DNA of 64,000 nt from Aegilops tauschii subsp. strangulata (taxonomy: Eukaryota > Streptophyta > Magnoliopsida > Poales > Poaceae). The DNA lies in the NCBI RefSeq assembly GCF_002575655.3, contig NC_053040.3, positions 363,566,267-363,630,266 of the forward strand. The letters run 5' to 3'. This document shows, piece by piece, positions 24,101 to 33,909 of this stretch; positions within the stretch are counted from its first letter, which is position 1, and every line of letters starts with the position of its first letter. The notes under the pieces were generated by a model that was not told where the DNA came from, ran no database searches, and saw only the letters and a list, made by a program, of their open reading frames with translations. A program made the translations under genes and the position numbers.

Positions 24101-24280
24101 CTCAAGATGCCGGGTCACAATGGGACTATTACGGTTCATGGCAGCCGGAAAGTAGCTCTGGAGTGTGAGGAAGGCGATGCGGCTTATGCAGAATCTGTCT
24201 GTGCTACAGAGGAGTTGAAGTTTTATAAGGACAATGTTGACCCAACAGATATCTCTGAAAAAGCCGACGACGGAGAATGA
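21092..24280 (+). CDS. Gypsy A gag-protease
   Basis: I place the start at the ATG at 21092. It lies inside the LTR in strong context (G at -3, G at +4), and the frame is open through the PBS. The next in-frame ATG after the PBS is near 21236. Features in order are a basic/acidic N-terminus, a coiled coil (about 21780-21970), a Pro-rich segment, and the retrotransposon gag core (LPKDFKGPRKVPNYTAD, DGTARTWLKGL, KARFIQNFKDTC, ESTTHWVRRVKEI). Then come a Gly/Gln/Lys-rich tail with a C-P-R-H...H...C zinc-binding-like motif (~23346-23400) and the aspartic protease (LMDGGSSINILYY, ~23808). It ends at TGA 24278-24280. RT is in a different frame, so a shift or processing step would be needed for a fusion. 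Confidence 0.85.
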   Translation: MAPRLSPSSRTSAVTIPRQLAPTVGQVHGGFEFLKGSFEGLKGYAVGRMTKSRRGKLYIDDADWGPDAGSIEYGYRVPFGGIHVFIGKIGEPGPEPDLCADLIKTAQCARPARARPALRRAFVGCIHGRPSDPSGSGDEAAAGSDGESAIDESNSLYQLQDGRLTGCSDGDSIPDPFEPPSQVGVFMAGAQPVQNPAAGAGNPVPSPAQVLMDLTDKMTALLTATVDPADQAQHDAEVAQLKLDLIKAKEDLAAEGIRLAAERAALNAQTQLIQAQSFQLTMDQNAANEVLRRRHQKAQSRLPPVYDPRNLFNTPGAGSSNPPGVIVPGSGTPVQPQVMGPPQVPPAPPQYVPIPPGHYNNPLENMVAAAARLAALPVDGDSPTAIETRRVRELLQTALAQQEAYSYSRDGIHSTPRPGQSPSYNRHMVSATGSSNVRRHDPPPGHGPAYNGAFYAAGQDKARQEAEQVPQLTAYQTPPAYPTTSVDVGIPTRTGGVPCLVPAIRNERLPKDFKGPRKVPNYTADLQPAAWIESYEMAMELLEVSEAAMAKYFTMMLDGTARTWLKGLPPNSIGSWAELKARFIQNFKDTCRQSMSIVDLTNCKQQEGESTTHWVRRVKEIIHSSDKMDVGSAVLMLEQNCRFVPLKMKLERLKRDFSDMGTLMAALVKYADSDGTKDPPSDDERTGKGKKNGKGPQFNPGNQGGGKRKADGSLEFVANASAQGNNQRRKGRPPPRDGGSGPTLEQLLNEPCPRHGSREKPATHLWKDCAIMKAFKNYNGPGGDSGAGGFHGPGGGSNSGPQNGQGGFNQQSSQGHQQQQGGYQTNPKQLSGGQYHVFTTSLCKRDQKLHKRAVNAVEPAVPRYLRWFEQPIVWSREDHPPRVDNPGHLALVVAPQVGGYKFTKVLMDGGSSINILYYETFRRMGLVDKNLSQSNTIFHGVVPGKSAYPVGKIELEVAFGDENNYRVEKLTFEVVKIRSPYHAIFGRPAYAKFMARPCYVYLQLKMPGHNGTITVHGSRKVALECEEGDAAYAESVCATEELKFYKDNVDPTDISEKADDGE
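21150..21167 (+). other. Primer-binding site of gypsy A
   Basis: TGGCGCCCACCGTGGGGC, two bases after the LTR end. The cognate tRNA cannot be named with confidence from this alone. It lies inside the open gag frame. Confidence 0.8.
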
Positions 24281-26198
24281 GCCGGCGATGAAATTTAAGT
24301 CGGCTGATGAAACTAAGCTTGTTGATTTTGTTCCAGGAGATTCATCTCAGCAGTTTAGCATCAGTGCCAATCTGGATCCAAAATAGGAAAGCGCGCTCAT
24401 CGAGTTCATCCGTGAGAATAGGGACATCTTCGCATGGAAACCCTCTGACATGCCAGGTGTACCTAGAGAACTCGCTGAGCATACTCTCAATGTTGATCCG
24501 AAATTTAAGCCGGTTAGACAGTTCCTTCGGCGGTTTAATGAAGAGAGGCGAAAAGCTATTGGTGAAGAAGTAGCCCGGCTCTTGGCGGCCGGGTTTATCG
24601 TTGAAGTTTTTCACCCAGAGTGGTTGGCTAATCCGGTGCTCGTGCTCAAGAAGAACGGCACCTGGCGGATGTGTGTGGACTACACGGACTTGAATAAGGC
24701 GTGTCCGGCTGATCCTTTTGCCCTCCCCCGTATTGATCAAATCATTGATGCTACGGCAGGTTGTGCATGTTTAAGTTTCTTGGATGCTTATTCCGGTTAT
24801 CATCAGATTAAGATGGCAGTTAAGGACCAGGAGAAGACGGCATTCATCACTCCCTTTGGAGCCTTCTGCTATGTGTCTATGCCCTTCGGACTCAAGTGTG
24901 CGCAGGCGACTTACCAGTGTTGTGTACAGAACTGTCTTCATAAACAGATCGGGCGCAATGTTCATGCTTACGTGGACGATATTGTGGTTAAGTCCATCAA
25001 AGAGGAAACTCTGATAGATGATTTGAGGGAAACCTTTGATAATCTCCGGGTCTATAAGATGATGCTTAACCCGGCCAAGTGTGTTTTTGGTGTTCCTGCA
25101 GGCAAACTCTTGGGCTTCTTGGTTTCTGACAGAGGCATTGAGGCTAACCCGGAGAAGATCAAGGCCATCACCTCCCTAGCTAAGCCGGCATGTATAAATG
25201 ACGTTCAGCGCTTGGCGGGTCGAATTGCTGCTTTAAGCCGGTTCATAAGCCGTTTGGGTGAGAAGGCCATGCCCTTGTATCAGTTGATGAAGAAAACTGA
25301 TAACTTCGTCTGGAATGATGCAGCTAATACCGCTTTTGAGGACTTGAAGAAGCAGCTGGCAGAGCCCCCAGTCCTTGCTGCTCCGGTTGATAAAGATCCC
25401 TTACTGCTGTATGTGGCGGCAAACGCACGAGCCGTCAGTGTGGCCATTGTGGTGGAGCGCAAGGAGGAGGGTAAGGAGCATCCGGTTCAGCGGTCGGTTT
25501 ATTATGTCAGCGAAGTGCTCATTGAGTCCAAGCAGCGGTACCCGCATTGGCAGAAGCTTGTATATGGTGTGTTCATGGCGAGCCGGAAACTTAAGCATTA
25601 CTTTCAGGGTCATCCCATCACTGTGGTCAGCTCTGCCCCCCTTGGTGATATCATCCAAAACAGAGAGGCCACGGGGAGAATTGCTAAGTGGGCTATAGAA
25701 CTTGGTCCTCATGGTCTCAAATATGTGCCACGCACTGCGGTTAAATCTCAGGCCTTGGTGGATTTCATCAATGATTGGACAGAGTCACAAGTGCCTGAAC
25801 AAAAGCCGGATAACACATATTGGACCATTCACTTCGATGGGTCCAGGCAGTTGGAGGGCTCAGGGGCTGGCGTTGTATTGGCGTCCCCTAAAGGTGACAA
25901 GTTCCATTATGTGCTACAGTTGATGTTTCCTTGCACTAACAACGCGGCTGAGTACGAGGCCTTGCTCCACGGTCTTCGGATGGCTAAGGAGATGAGCTTG
26001 AGCCGGGTAAGGTGTTTTGGTGACTCAGACTTGGTGGCTCAACAAGTATCCGGCAAGTGGGATTCTAAAGATCCTCTCATGGCGGCTTATCGCCGCGAGG
26101 TTGATGCAATTGCTGGGCACTTTCAGGGCTACCAAGTGGAGCACATTGATCGCAGGAAGAACGAGGCGGCTGATGCTCTAAGCCGGCTGGGCTCTTAG
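24281..26198 (+). pseudogene. Gypsy A RT, RNase H and second RNase H
   Basis: The RT frame is already open before the gag-protease stop and meets an in-frame TAG at 24384-24386. It then runs open to a TAG at 26196-26198. It contains DIFAWKPSDMPGVP, DYTDLNKACP, the DAYSGYHQIKM catalytic region, the YVDDIVV box (24969-24989), the RNase H-type motif SVYYVSEVL, and the archaeal-type second RNase H (HFDGS, AEYEAL, FGDSDL, ADALSRL). That second RNase H is the hallmark of Tat elements. The stop at 26196 lies just after RNase H, where relatives continue into the integrase linker. In element C this Ser-Gln-Arg-Lys context is open. Confidence 0.88.
24384..24386 (+). other. Amber codon between protease and RT (gypsy A)
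   Basis: TAG in the context AAATAGGAAAGCG, identical over 13 bases to gypsy B at 14848-14850. In A it is preceded by a change of frame after the gag-protease stop. Confidence 0.6.
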
Positions 26199-27589
26199 CG
26201 AAAGCCGGTACCGCCTAACACTTTTCTGGACGTCCTGTATAACCCTTCGGTTACGTTGCCTACAGAGGAAGACTTGGCTATCCCTGACCCGGAGGCACGA
26301 CTGGCGGCGGCTCTCATGTCATACCAGACTGGACAGTGCCATATCTGGCTTATATAACCCGGGGAGAGTTGCCTGAGGATGAAACTTTGGCCAGGCAAAT
26401 AACCCGGCGGGCTAAGTCCATGATCGTTATCGATGGCGAGTTACATCATCGCAGTGTTACAGGAGCGTTTCAGCGTTGTGTCTCCCCTGAGGAAGGTCAA
26501 GAGATCTTGCGTGAGATCCATGAAGGGGATTGTGGCCATCACGCCGGCTCAAAGTCTCTTGTGGCCAAGGCTTTTCGTCATGGTTTTTATTGGTTGACGG
26601 CTCATGCTGATGCAGAGGACTTGGTCAGTAAATGTGATGGTTGCCAGAGGTTCTCACGACGGGCTCATGTGCCGGCTCAGGAGCTGAGGATGATCCCGAT
26701 CACTTGGCCCTTTGCGGTCTGGGGGCTTGATATGGTTGGGCCTTTTAAAAGGTCCAAGGATAAGAAGACCCACCTCTTGGTGGCAGTTGATAAGTTCACA
26801 AAGTGGGTAGAAGCTGAGCCAGTTAGCAAGTGCGATGCAGCCACGGCGGTTCAGTTTATGAAAAAGGTGATTTTCCGCTTCGGCTTTCCGCACAGCATCA
26901 TAACTGACAATGGCACCAATCTCTCCAAAGGCGCTATGGAAGAGTTTTGTCAACGAGAGCATATCCGACTTGATGTTTCCTTAGTGGCTCATCCTCAATC
27001 CAATGGTCAAGCTGAGAGAGCTAACCAGGAGATTCTGAAGGGCATCAAGCCCCGGCTTTTGGTCCCTTTGCAACGGACGCCGGGTTGTTGGGTGGAGGAG
27101 TTGCCCTCCGTCTTATGGAGCATCAACACTACTCCTAACAGGTCTACAGGCTTCACGCCTTTCTTCATGGTCTATGGAGCAGAAGCAGTCCTCCCCAGTG
27201 ATATCCGTCACGACTCACCTCGCGTGGCGGCTTATGTTGAGACGGATAATGAACAGGCGCGCCAGGATGCTCTTGACTTGTTGGACGAACAGCGTGATGT
27301 GGCAGCGGCCCGTTCGGCGATTTACCAACAAGACCTGCGCCGTTATCATAGCCGCCGGGTCAAATCCCGGGTCTTCCAGGAAGGCGACCTTGTGCTCCGG
27401 CTCATCCAGGATCAAACAGATGCACACAAGTTATCCCCGCCTTGGGAAGGGCCCTTTGTGGTCAGCAAGAACTTGCACAACGGGTCCTATTACCTCATTG
27501 ACGTTCGGGAGCACAAAGATTCACGTAAGTCGGAGGAGGAGACCCGTCGGCCGTGGAACATAGCTCAGCTTCGGCCTTACTACACTTGA
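26199..27589 (+). pseudogene. Gypsy A integrase
   Basis: Follows the TAG at 26196. A 1-base loss near 26311 puts the integrase in another frame (open 26336-27589) than RT. The HHCC zinc finger (GHHAGS, CDGCQRF), the D,D,E core (WGLDMVGPF, FPHSIITDNGTNL, SNGQAERANQEI) and the C-terminal region ending PWNIAQLRPYYT are intact. The stop is at 27587-27589. The enzyme would insert the cDNA with 5-bp target duplications, as seen for this element. The lesion upstream means no continuous polyprotein could be made from this copy. Confidence 0.88.
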
Positions 27590-28666
27590 GCCACCGGCTC
27601 TCGTGGTGTACATATTTCTCTCAGACATGTATATATTATGATGAAGCAATAAAGCAGGACCTCTGTCCTATTTTCTCCTCTAAATATGCACGTGTTGTTT
27701 TTATTACAAGATTACATGATGGCTTAAAGGAGGATCCGGCTTATGATCGTATTCGAATCGTGTCGTAAGCAGTAAAGTCACTTGGCGGCTTCCTGTTCAA
27801 ACATGGGTCGTATTCGAACCAAAGAGAACATAGCTGTCGATACCCATTTGATTGGCAAAGTGCCAAGCTCATTGGGAGATTATCTTTGGCCATATTTGAA
27901 TCATAGTTTAACCCCTCTGAGAACCGACGTGGATCGTATTCGAATCAGCGTCGTTAAACAATTCTTGAAATCACTTGGGAGCTTCCTGTTCAAACATGGG
28001 TCGTATTCGAACCAAAGAGAACATAGCTGTCGGTACCCTCTTGATTGGCATCGCCACACCCACTGGGGGCTATATGATCGTATCCGAATCATGGCTTAAC
28101 CCCTTTGGGCCGGGTTTCTGGTCGTATTCGAACCGGAAGCCCCTAAAGTTCCTCTGCTTTATCACAAGCTTACTCTGATTATGTCAAGGTGTGTACGGTC
28201 GGGTCTCACTTTACCGGCTTAATTTTGAACGCCATGGGTGTCATTACGACAGATAAGTCGGAGTTAAGATTCCAACCTTGTTACACGGGTTATCTAAACC
28301 GGAAGTATGCTCACAGACTGCTAAGTGCATTATTACGGCTGTGTTAAGGATATAATTGAGGACCAGTCTTTTTTGATTCATATTCCGGGTTATCTATCCA
28401 AAACACCTGATTCTCAGGGCGGTAAGCCGCCTCGAGACTTGTGATCTACCTTTCTATGCAGGATATTTAAAGGCACCTCTTTAAGGTTGAGAAAAACGAA
28501 GGGATGATTATGACCCGGAGAAACATCAAAGAGACAATTTCAAAGGACTTTCGCATTCAATACGTGCACGATGGCACGGCAGAGATGAACTGTTGCACCT
28601 ACTCTATTACAAAAAATCATCAAATCTAACAAGGGTGGAGCATTGTTTGGTAAACCGACAGCCGAG
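27590..28666. other. Spacer between pol and antisense gene of gypsy A
   Basis: About 1.08 kb between two converging genes. It contains the reiterated TTCGAA-containing motif (27747-28134) and a CACTGGGGGCTA block near 28060. No reading frame is supported. It is likely where both transcripts terminate, but no terminator can be identified by eye. Confidence 0.6.
27747..28134 (+). repeat. Reiterated TCGTATTCGAAYC motif array (gypsy A)
   Basis: Six copies of the 13-mer TCGTATTCGAA(C/T)C, one with a single change, at 27747, 27808, 27934, 28001, 28078 and 28122. They alternate between two larger diverged repeat units of about 190 bp, since the block GCTTCCTGTTCAAACATGGG recurs 193 bases apart. Each core holds the palindrome TTCGAA. 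A related motif is arrayed in the matching spacer of element C (52548-52769). Confidence 0.8.
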
Positions 28667-31600
28667 TTACGATGCCCGCTGAGTGGAAGTCTCTGGCTCG
28701 TTCCTGTCCTCTCCTCCGGCTGATCCCAAGACTTGGAAGGTTGATGACTTCCAGTCGATGCCGCTGAGAGCCTCGAACTGGGCTTCCTCGTCAATTAACC
28801 CGGTCGGGTCGATCTCTGGGGCGAAGGTGTGCTGACGAGCCGGCGGGATCAGGTTGAGGGCTTCATAGCGAGGGGTTGGAATCCTCTGATTCTCCGCGTC
28901 ATAACCCGGCTGGTACTTGGTCAGATCTGTGTCATTCCCGATGAGGGTGGCCACCGGGCGTACAGCCTTCACGCACGCCGCGAAGTCCTTCTGATCAAAA
29001 GTTGAGCCGTCTTCCTTCAGGCTTGGATAACCCAGGGCGATGTCTGCCGGGTCTAGCTCCGGCAGGAATGCCTTGGCCCGGCTCAGCGCGGCGATTGCTC
29101 CGGCTCTCGCGGAGGCCCGTCGCAGCTCTTGGATCCGCTGAGGCAGAACGGCGAGCCGGCGCAGGACTTCGGCCAGATGAGTTGGCACCTCGTTGGATAG
29201 GGCCACCACAGCTAAGGCACGCTGTGACCCGGTGTAGAGCTGTTCCACCAGGGTATACACGGCCTTGAGCTTGGTGACCATGCTCTGGTTGAGGTTGGCA
29301 CTTCTGGGGCCTGTTTAACAGAATCAGATAAGCTGGCGGCAAGGATGAATACTGAGACATAAACATTCTGACATTAATGAAAGTCGGTGAGGCGACTTAC
29401 CGAAGATGGAGGCCACCATTTCGGAAACCTGGCGCTTTAGGCCGGTGAGCTCGGCGGTCTTCTCAGAGAGAGTCTTCTCCGCCTGTTCTGCCCGGGTCAC
29501 CAGTGCGGCCTTCTCTTCAGCCCAGGCCTTCCGCTCAGCATCAAATTATGTCTTCAGCTTCCCTTGAGCGGCGATGCTGGAGACAAACTTGGCGTTTGCC
29601 TTCCGGGTCTCCATCTCCTGCGTCTTCAGCCGGCTCTTGAGATCCGCAAGGTCTGACTCTAGCTTCTTGCCAACAGCCTGAATAAATTACCGGGTTATTA
29701 ACAGTCATTATATAAGTCCCAAGCGCTTTCCAAGCAAAGACACTTGGCACTTGGGGGCTAATGCATATTGAACGTATCTATCTACGTACTACCGGCTCAA
29801 TTGAGTAAGCCGGAACCTAAGTCTACAACATATTCAAATCATAAGTCGTCGACTTGGGGGCTAGCATGGCAAAGGTAACTATGCAGTAAGTAAGAAGATA
29901 GCAGAAGGATACCTCAGATTTTTGTTGGATCTGGTTTACCATGGCGACCTCCGCGTCCCGGCTCTTGTGCACCTGGCTGATGTAGCCAGAGACGAGCTCT
30001 CCAATGCTCAAGTTGGTGTAGTCGGAGAGGTCCAGGTTCACCCGGTGGGGCTGCAGCAACTCCCCCTTCGCGGAGCATTTGGCCAGCACGGTCGGTCTCC
30101 CCGGCTCAACGAACTCCGTCCGGGTGATTACCACGTCCGGGTCGTCGGCTGGCGGAGCTGAGCCGGAGGCCTCCGGGTTAACCGAAGCTTCGGTCGTTGC
30201 CTTGGTAGTTGGGGCAGTGGCTTCAGGTGCCGTGTCCATCGGAGTGGTGGCTTCGGGGGCGGAGACAGCTGGCGGTTCTTGGACTGTCACCGCCGGCTCA
30301 GGCAAATCCAGCACTCCGGCCGACTTGGTTTTCTTCACCCTCTTGGTGAGCTTTGCTTGGGCACTGAAAGAACAACAAAGGTTAGTACAAAGCATATGAG
30401 TAAAGATCAGAACAACAGGAGATGATTGTTGTTACCCGGGCGCGGTCTTGAAAGCCGGCAGATTTGACTGCATGGAGTCACCCGAAGAGGGGGAGGTCTC
30501 CTGATAATTGGAGTCAGAAGAGTTGAGTGGCTGACGGATAACACCCGCCAACGGGTGAAAAGGGTACAAGTGGGAAAAAACCTCGGTTCGGCGCTTCCTT
30601 GTTGCGTCGGGTAACCCGGCGGAGAGGTCGGTGTCCTTGCTGGTCCGGGTGTGACGCCGGCTTTCGTGAACCTGTCGCTTCAAAAGAAATTGAGGGTCTT
30701 GATGAGCTAAAGGATGTGAAAAGCTTACTTTCCGGGTTACCCTTCGGACTTCCAGCTGTGGCAAGGGCTCCGAGTCGGAGGAAAGTGACATTACCTCTTC
30801 AACCACCGGGTTACTGGCGCCGGTGTCATCCTGTTAATGAGCAAGTGTGGATAAGGCGGACAGCAACAAACAACAAATACAGCAAGAGTTTAAAGGCTTA
30901 AGGGTTACCTCTGACTCGGAGCTGTCGCTTAATTGCATCAGCTCCGAAGCAGTAGGCCTGCTTCCTTTTTTGCGAGGGGCGGCTTTCTTGGCGGCTTTCT
31001 TCGCCTTCCTGGCCTTCTTGGCCGCCTCATGGTCATACTTGACCCGCCAGAACTTGTCATCAGCCTGAAAAATACAATGAGGAATTCTTAAAACAGGTTC
31101 AGATGAAGGTTATATGCAGACGAAGATGAAAAGTTAAAGTCAGCGGCTTACCGCTGGGGCTGGATTGGTCTTGCAGAAGGGGGCTAACCCGGTCCTTCCG
31201 CAGTCTACCAGGCTCTCGTTTAAAAGAGCCTTGGTCTCCTCCTCTGCAACATCTTCTGGCAGATCATTGCGGCTGTGCCTCTGAGGGTCATCCTTTCGCC
31301 CGGTGTACTCACACATTAAGCCGGGGCGGCGGCTCAATGGGATCACCCGCCATGAGATCCAGACCCGGACCAGGTCGATTCCGTTCAGACCGTTGCCCAG
31401 GAGGGCCTTGATTTTATTGATGGTAGGAAGCAGAGGCTGGCGCTCCGCTGGAGTCAGCTTATCCGACAGTGGGTGAGTCGGCTCTAGACGTGTTGGGCGA
31501 AAGCCGGGCAGCGGGCTTTCGTTAGCCGGGGATGTATCTTGGCAGTAGAACCAAGTCATGTTCCAGTCCTTGGGGTGGCTCGGTGGCTCTGCATAAGGGA

Positions 31601-32045
31601 ACAGACAATCCCTACGCCGCTGGATGGAAATGCCACCTAACTCTAGACTCGGCCCATTGGCACACTCATTCTGGCGGTTTAAGTAAAACAGCTCTCTGAA
31701 GAGCAGCAGACTAGGCTCTTCTCCAAGATACACTTCGCAAAAGACTTGGAAATTGTAGATGTTGGATACGGAGTTGGGTCCTATATCTTGAGGCCGCAAG
31801 TCGAAGAAGTTGAGCACATCCCTGAAAATTTTTGAGCCAGGCGGTGCGAAGCCCCGGCTCATATGATCTGCGAAGATCACTACCTCCCCATCCCTTGGCT
31901 GTGGTCTCTCTTCTGCCGGGTCAGGGGCACGGTATGACATGATTTCCTTCTTAGGTAAATATCCGGACTTAACAAAATTGGCTAGGGTCTCATTGGTGAC
32001 GTTGGACCTCATCCAGTTGCAAGTGATGGGAGCCTTGGGAGGCAT
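28667..32045 (-). CDS. Antisense intron-containing gene of gypsy A (Transposase_28-like)
   Basis: A multi-exon gene opposite to gag-pol. Inferred exons are 32045-31152, ~31066-30909, ~30833-30436, ~30366-29912, ~29680-29402 and ~29312-28667, with GT-AG borders (e.g. donor GGTAAGCC at 31152, acceptor TTTTTCAG near 31067). Exon 1 resembles the plant 'putative gypsy-type transposon' domain (PF04195, Transposase_28). Its motifs include PPGSKIFRDVLNFF, GPNSVSNIYNFQVFCEVYL and PLSRRPGLMCEYTG. Exon 2 is a Lys/Ala-rich basic segment, exons 3-4 are Ser/acidic and Pro/Thr-rich, exon 5 is a coiled coil, and exon 6 is helical (KLKAVYTLVEQLYTGSQRAL). The predicted product is about 900-950 residues. An in-frame TAA in exon 5 (29546-29548) interrupts it in this copy. 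Its role is unknown; additional ORFs are known in Tat elements. Confidence 0.75.
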
Positions 32046-32061
32046 GGTGAAAGTTGGTGGT

Positions 32062-32661
32062 CTATGACAAAAAGGAAAATGTCCGGGTTAATTATAAGCC
32101 GAAGATCTACAGTTCCAAGCTAAGGTGGCGGCTTACGAAGGGGACTAATGATATATACTCAGGTACAGTGGGTTATTTAAGCCGCAGGGGCATTCAGAGT
32201 AAGTTGATTATCTACGGCCTTATCACAGTTAAGCCGGAGGAATCTACGAAGCATGGTTTTCTTTAAACCAGAGGATTCTATAGCGCGTGGTTTCTTTAAA
32301 CCAGAATTATAAGCCGCCAAGATTCAATGGTTGCAGTTTTTACTAAGTGTGGTAAAACAGGTTTCACATATTGCAGTAACTTTTTTGGATCAAAATAGTC
32401 GGGTGAAATGAAAATTTTCTAGACCTAGAAACAGACGAGCGGATGTTCTTGAGCTCGAACGAAGCATCTATACAGTGGAAAGAGATCTACTGGCATTTGA
32501 AATGAGGCCTAAACAACTGCCGCACTAGTTCTATACAAGGCTAAGGATCAAACAAGGGCAGTGACTACGAAGAACTACCGAAGCTTGTGGCAACGGCGAT
32601 GAACACGAAGAACACGGCGAACCCTACTGCAGATCTACTCTACGGGGTGGTGAGAACTTAC
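32062..32661 (-). other. 5' UTR intron of the antisense gene (gypsy A)
   Basis: A donor CCG/GTAAGTT ends a GC-rich non-coding exon (32662 to about 32810). An acceptor TTTTTGTCATAG ends just before 32061, 16 bases upstream of the ATG at 32045. The intron is about 600 bp. The same arrangement is found in element C (47369-47905). Confidence 0.65.
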
Positions 32662-32834
32662 CGGAGCTGAAGAGGTGCGGGAGTCGCCGCCGTTTATCTG
32701 GTCCGAGTCAGGGTGATGCAGCGGCCAAGGTTGACGAAGACCGGAGGCGAGACGACGGCGGCGGAGTGCGAGCTCAGTGAGAAAGGCAGCGGCGCGAGGA
32801 GGAAGAAGAGAGCGTGAGAGGAGCCCGTCGGGCC

Positions 32835-32850
32835 GGCCTATTTATAAGGC
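32835..32850 (-). promoter_or_regulatory. TATA promoter of the antisense gene (gypsy A)
   Basis: GCCTTATAAATAGGCC on the minus strand. About 30 bases downstream a GC-rich, CT-rich leader begins and runs to the splice donor at 32661. Element C has the corresponding TTTATAAATACGGCC at 47181-47195. Confidence 0.65.
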
Positions 32851-33130
32851 AAGGTCATAAGTGGGCGCGAGATTCAAGGAGACCACGGCGTGGTTATCTC
32901 CCCCCACGACGCCTCGATTTTCGGAATGACAGTAAAAGCAAAGATCCGTTGCGGATCTGGTGGAGTAAAAAACGGACTTAATGGAGGATGACGTCACGGC
33001 GGATTATCCGGAGTCCAGAGGATGACGTCACTCCGGGTTATGGCTTTCACATGAATGGTAAGCCGGAGATTTTTTCTGTCAGAAGCGTTGAAGATTGACA
33101 TGAGCCGGCTCAAATCAATCTGGGGCCTAA

Positions 33131-33647
33131 TGTTGAGGATATAGACCTTAGAGTCACCCGCCAGGAGGGGCCGGGTTACTCGTATGGTCGTTGCCAGAAG
33201 CCCGGAGACAAGCTTGAAGACGATGGGCCAGAGATGGGCTAAGACCCGGATACGGCTTAAGGCCCATAGTTATAATCATTATTATGGTAGAACTTGTAGT
33301 GTAAGGCAAGTATGATTGAGAGTCCGAGCCGGACACTCTTATGAGCCGGCCGGGACTCTAAGGGCTGCTGGGCGTCCGCCTCCCTATATAAAGGGACGAC
33401 CCGGCAGCGGTTTAGGAACAACAACAATCTCGTGGAGAGCCGGGCATAGCAGTTTTAGCTCCCTGGTGATTGTAACCCTAATCAATACCACCCCAACTGG
33501 ACGTAGGCTTTTACCTTCACCGTAAGGGCCGAACCAGTATAAACCCTCGTGTTCCTTGTCCCACATAACCCCTTCAAGCTTCCTAGTTGCGATGGCTCCA
33601 CGACTAAGTCCTAGCTCGAGGACATCTGCCGTGACAATTCCACGACA
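33131..33647 (+). repeat. 3' LTR of gypsy A
   Basis: 517 bp, nearly identical to the 5' LTR, followed by the target duplication ATATC. Its U5 ATG (near 33592) would read into flanking DNA and meets a stop after about 25 codons. Confidence 0.95.
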
Positions 33648-33652
33648 ATATC

Positions 33653-33909
33653 GGTTAATTTATTAAAAAAATCCGTGAAAGCGTAAATTTACGGGAACAA
33701 GCGTATTATTGACTTTGTCGGGTTCACTGTCGCGCCGGTTTTGTACAACGCCCCCTGAAGTTTTGGATAATTAACCCGAGCTCCAGATTTAAGTTAGTAA
33801 AGTAAAAAAACGATTCGCTTGTTCACAGGACCCGGAGGCTGCTTCACCACGCTCGGTCTCCACCTGCCCCAATCTCCACTTCTCCAGGCCGTCATCCCCA
33901 ACCGACCAG
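33653..33909. other. Flank between gypsy A and the TIN1-like block
   Basis: About 260 bases. The stretch TTGACTTTGTCGGGTTCACTGTC near 33709 resembles GATTGACTCCACCGGGTTCACCGTC near 40909, directly after a Helitron-type end. It may be the 5' part of a Helitron, though the expected TC terminus is not seen clearly. Confidence 0.35.

Larger units (their letters stand above)
20630..33647 (+). mobile_element. Ty3/gypsy element A (Tat-like), full length and young
   Basis: A complete 13,018-bp element flanked by the 5-bp target duplication ATATC (20625-20629 and 33648-33652). Its order is LTR, PBS, gag-protease, RT/RNase H/second RNase H, integrase, spacer with tandem motif, minus-strand intron-containing gene, that gene's promoter, a purine-rich tract (TCTGGGGCCTAA, 33119-33130) and LTR. 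The LTRs (518 and 517 bp) differ by two substitutions and one 1-bp indel in my manual alignment. At 1.3e-8 per site per year this is about 0.15 million years. The pol part nonetheless carries a frame change and stop before RT, a TAG at 26196-26198 and a 1-base loss near 26311. Confidence 0.95.

Noticed and set aside
24278..24386. Programmed frameshift between gag-protease and RT in gypsy A
   Set aside because: Gypsy B keeps both in one frame with only the amber codon, and no slippery heptamer is evident at the overlap. A decay indel in A is the simpler reading, so only the shared amber was reported.
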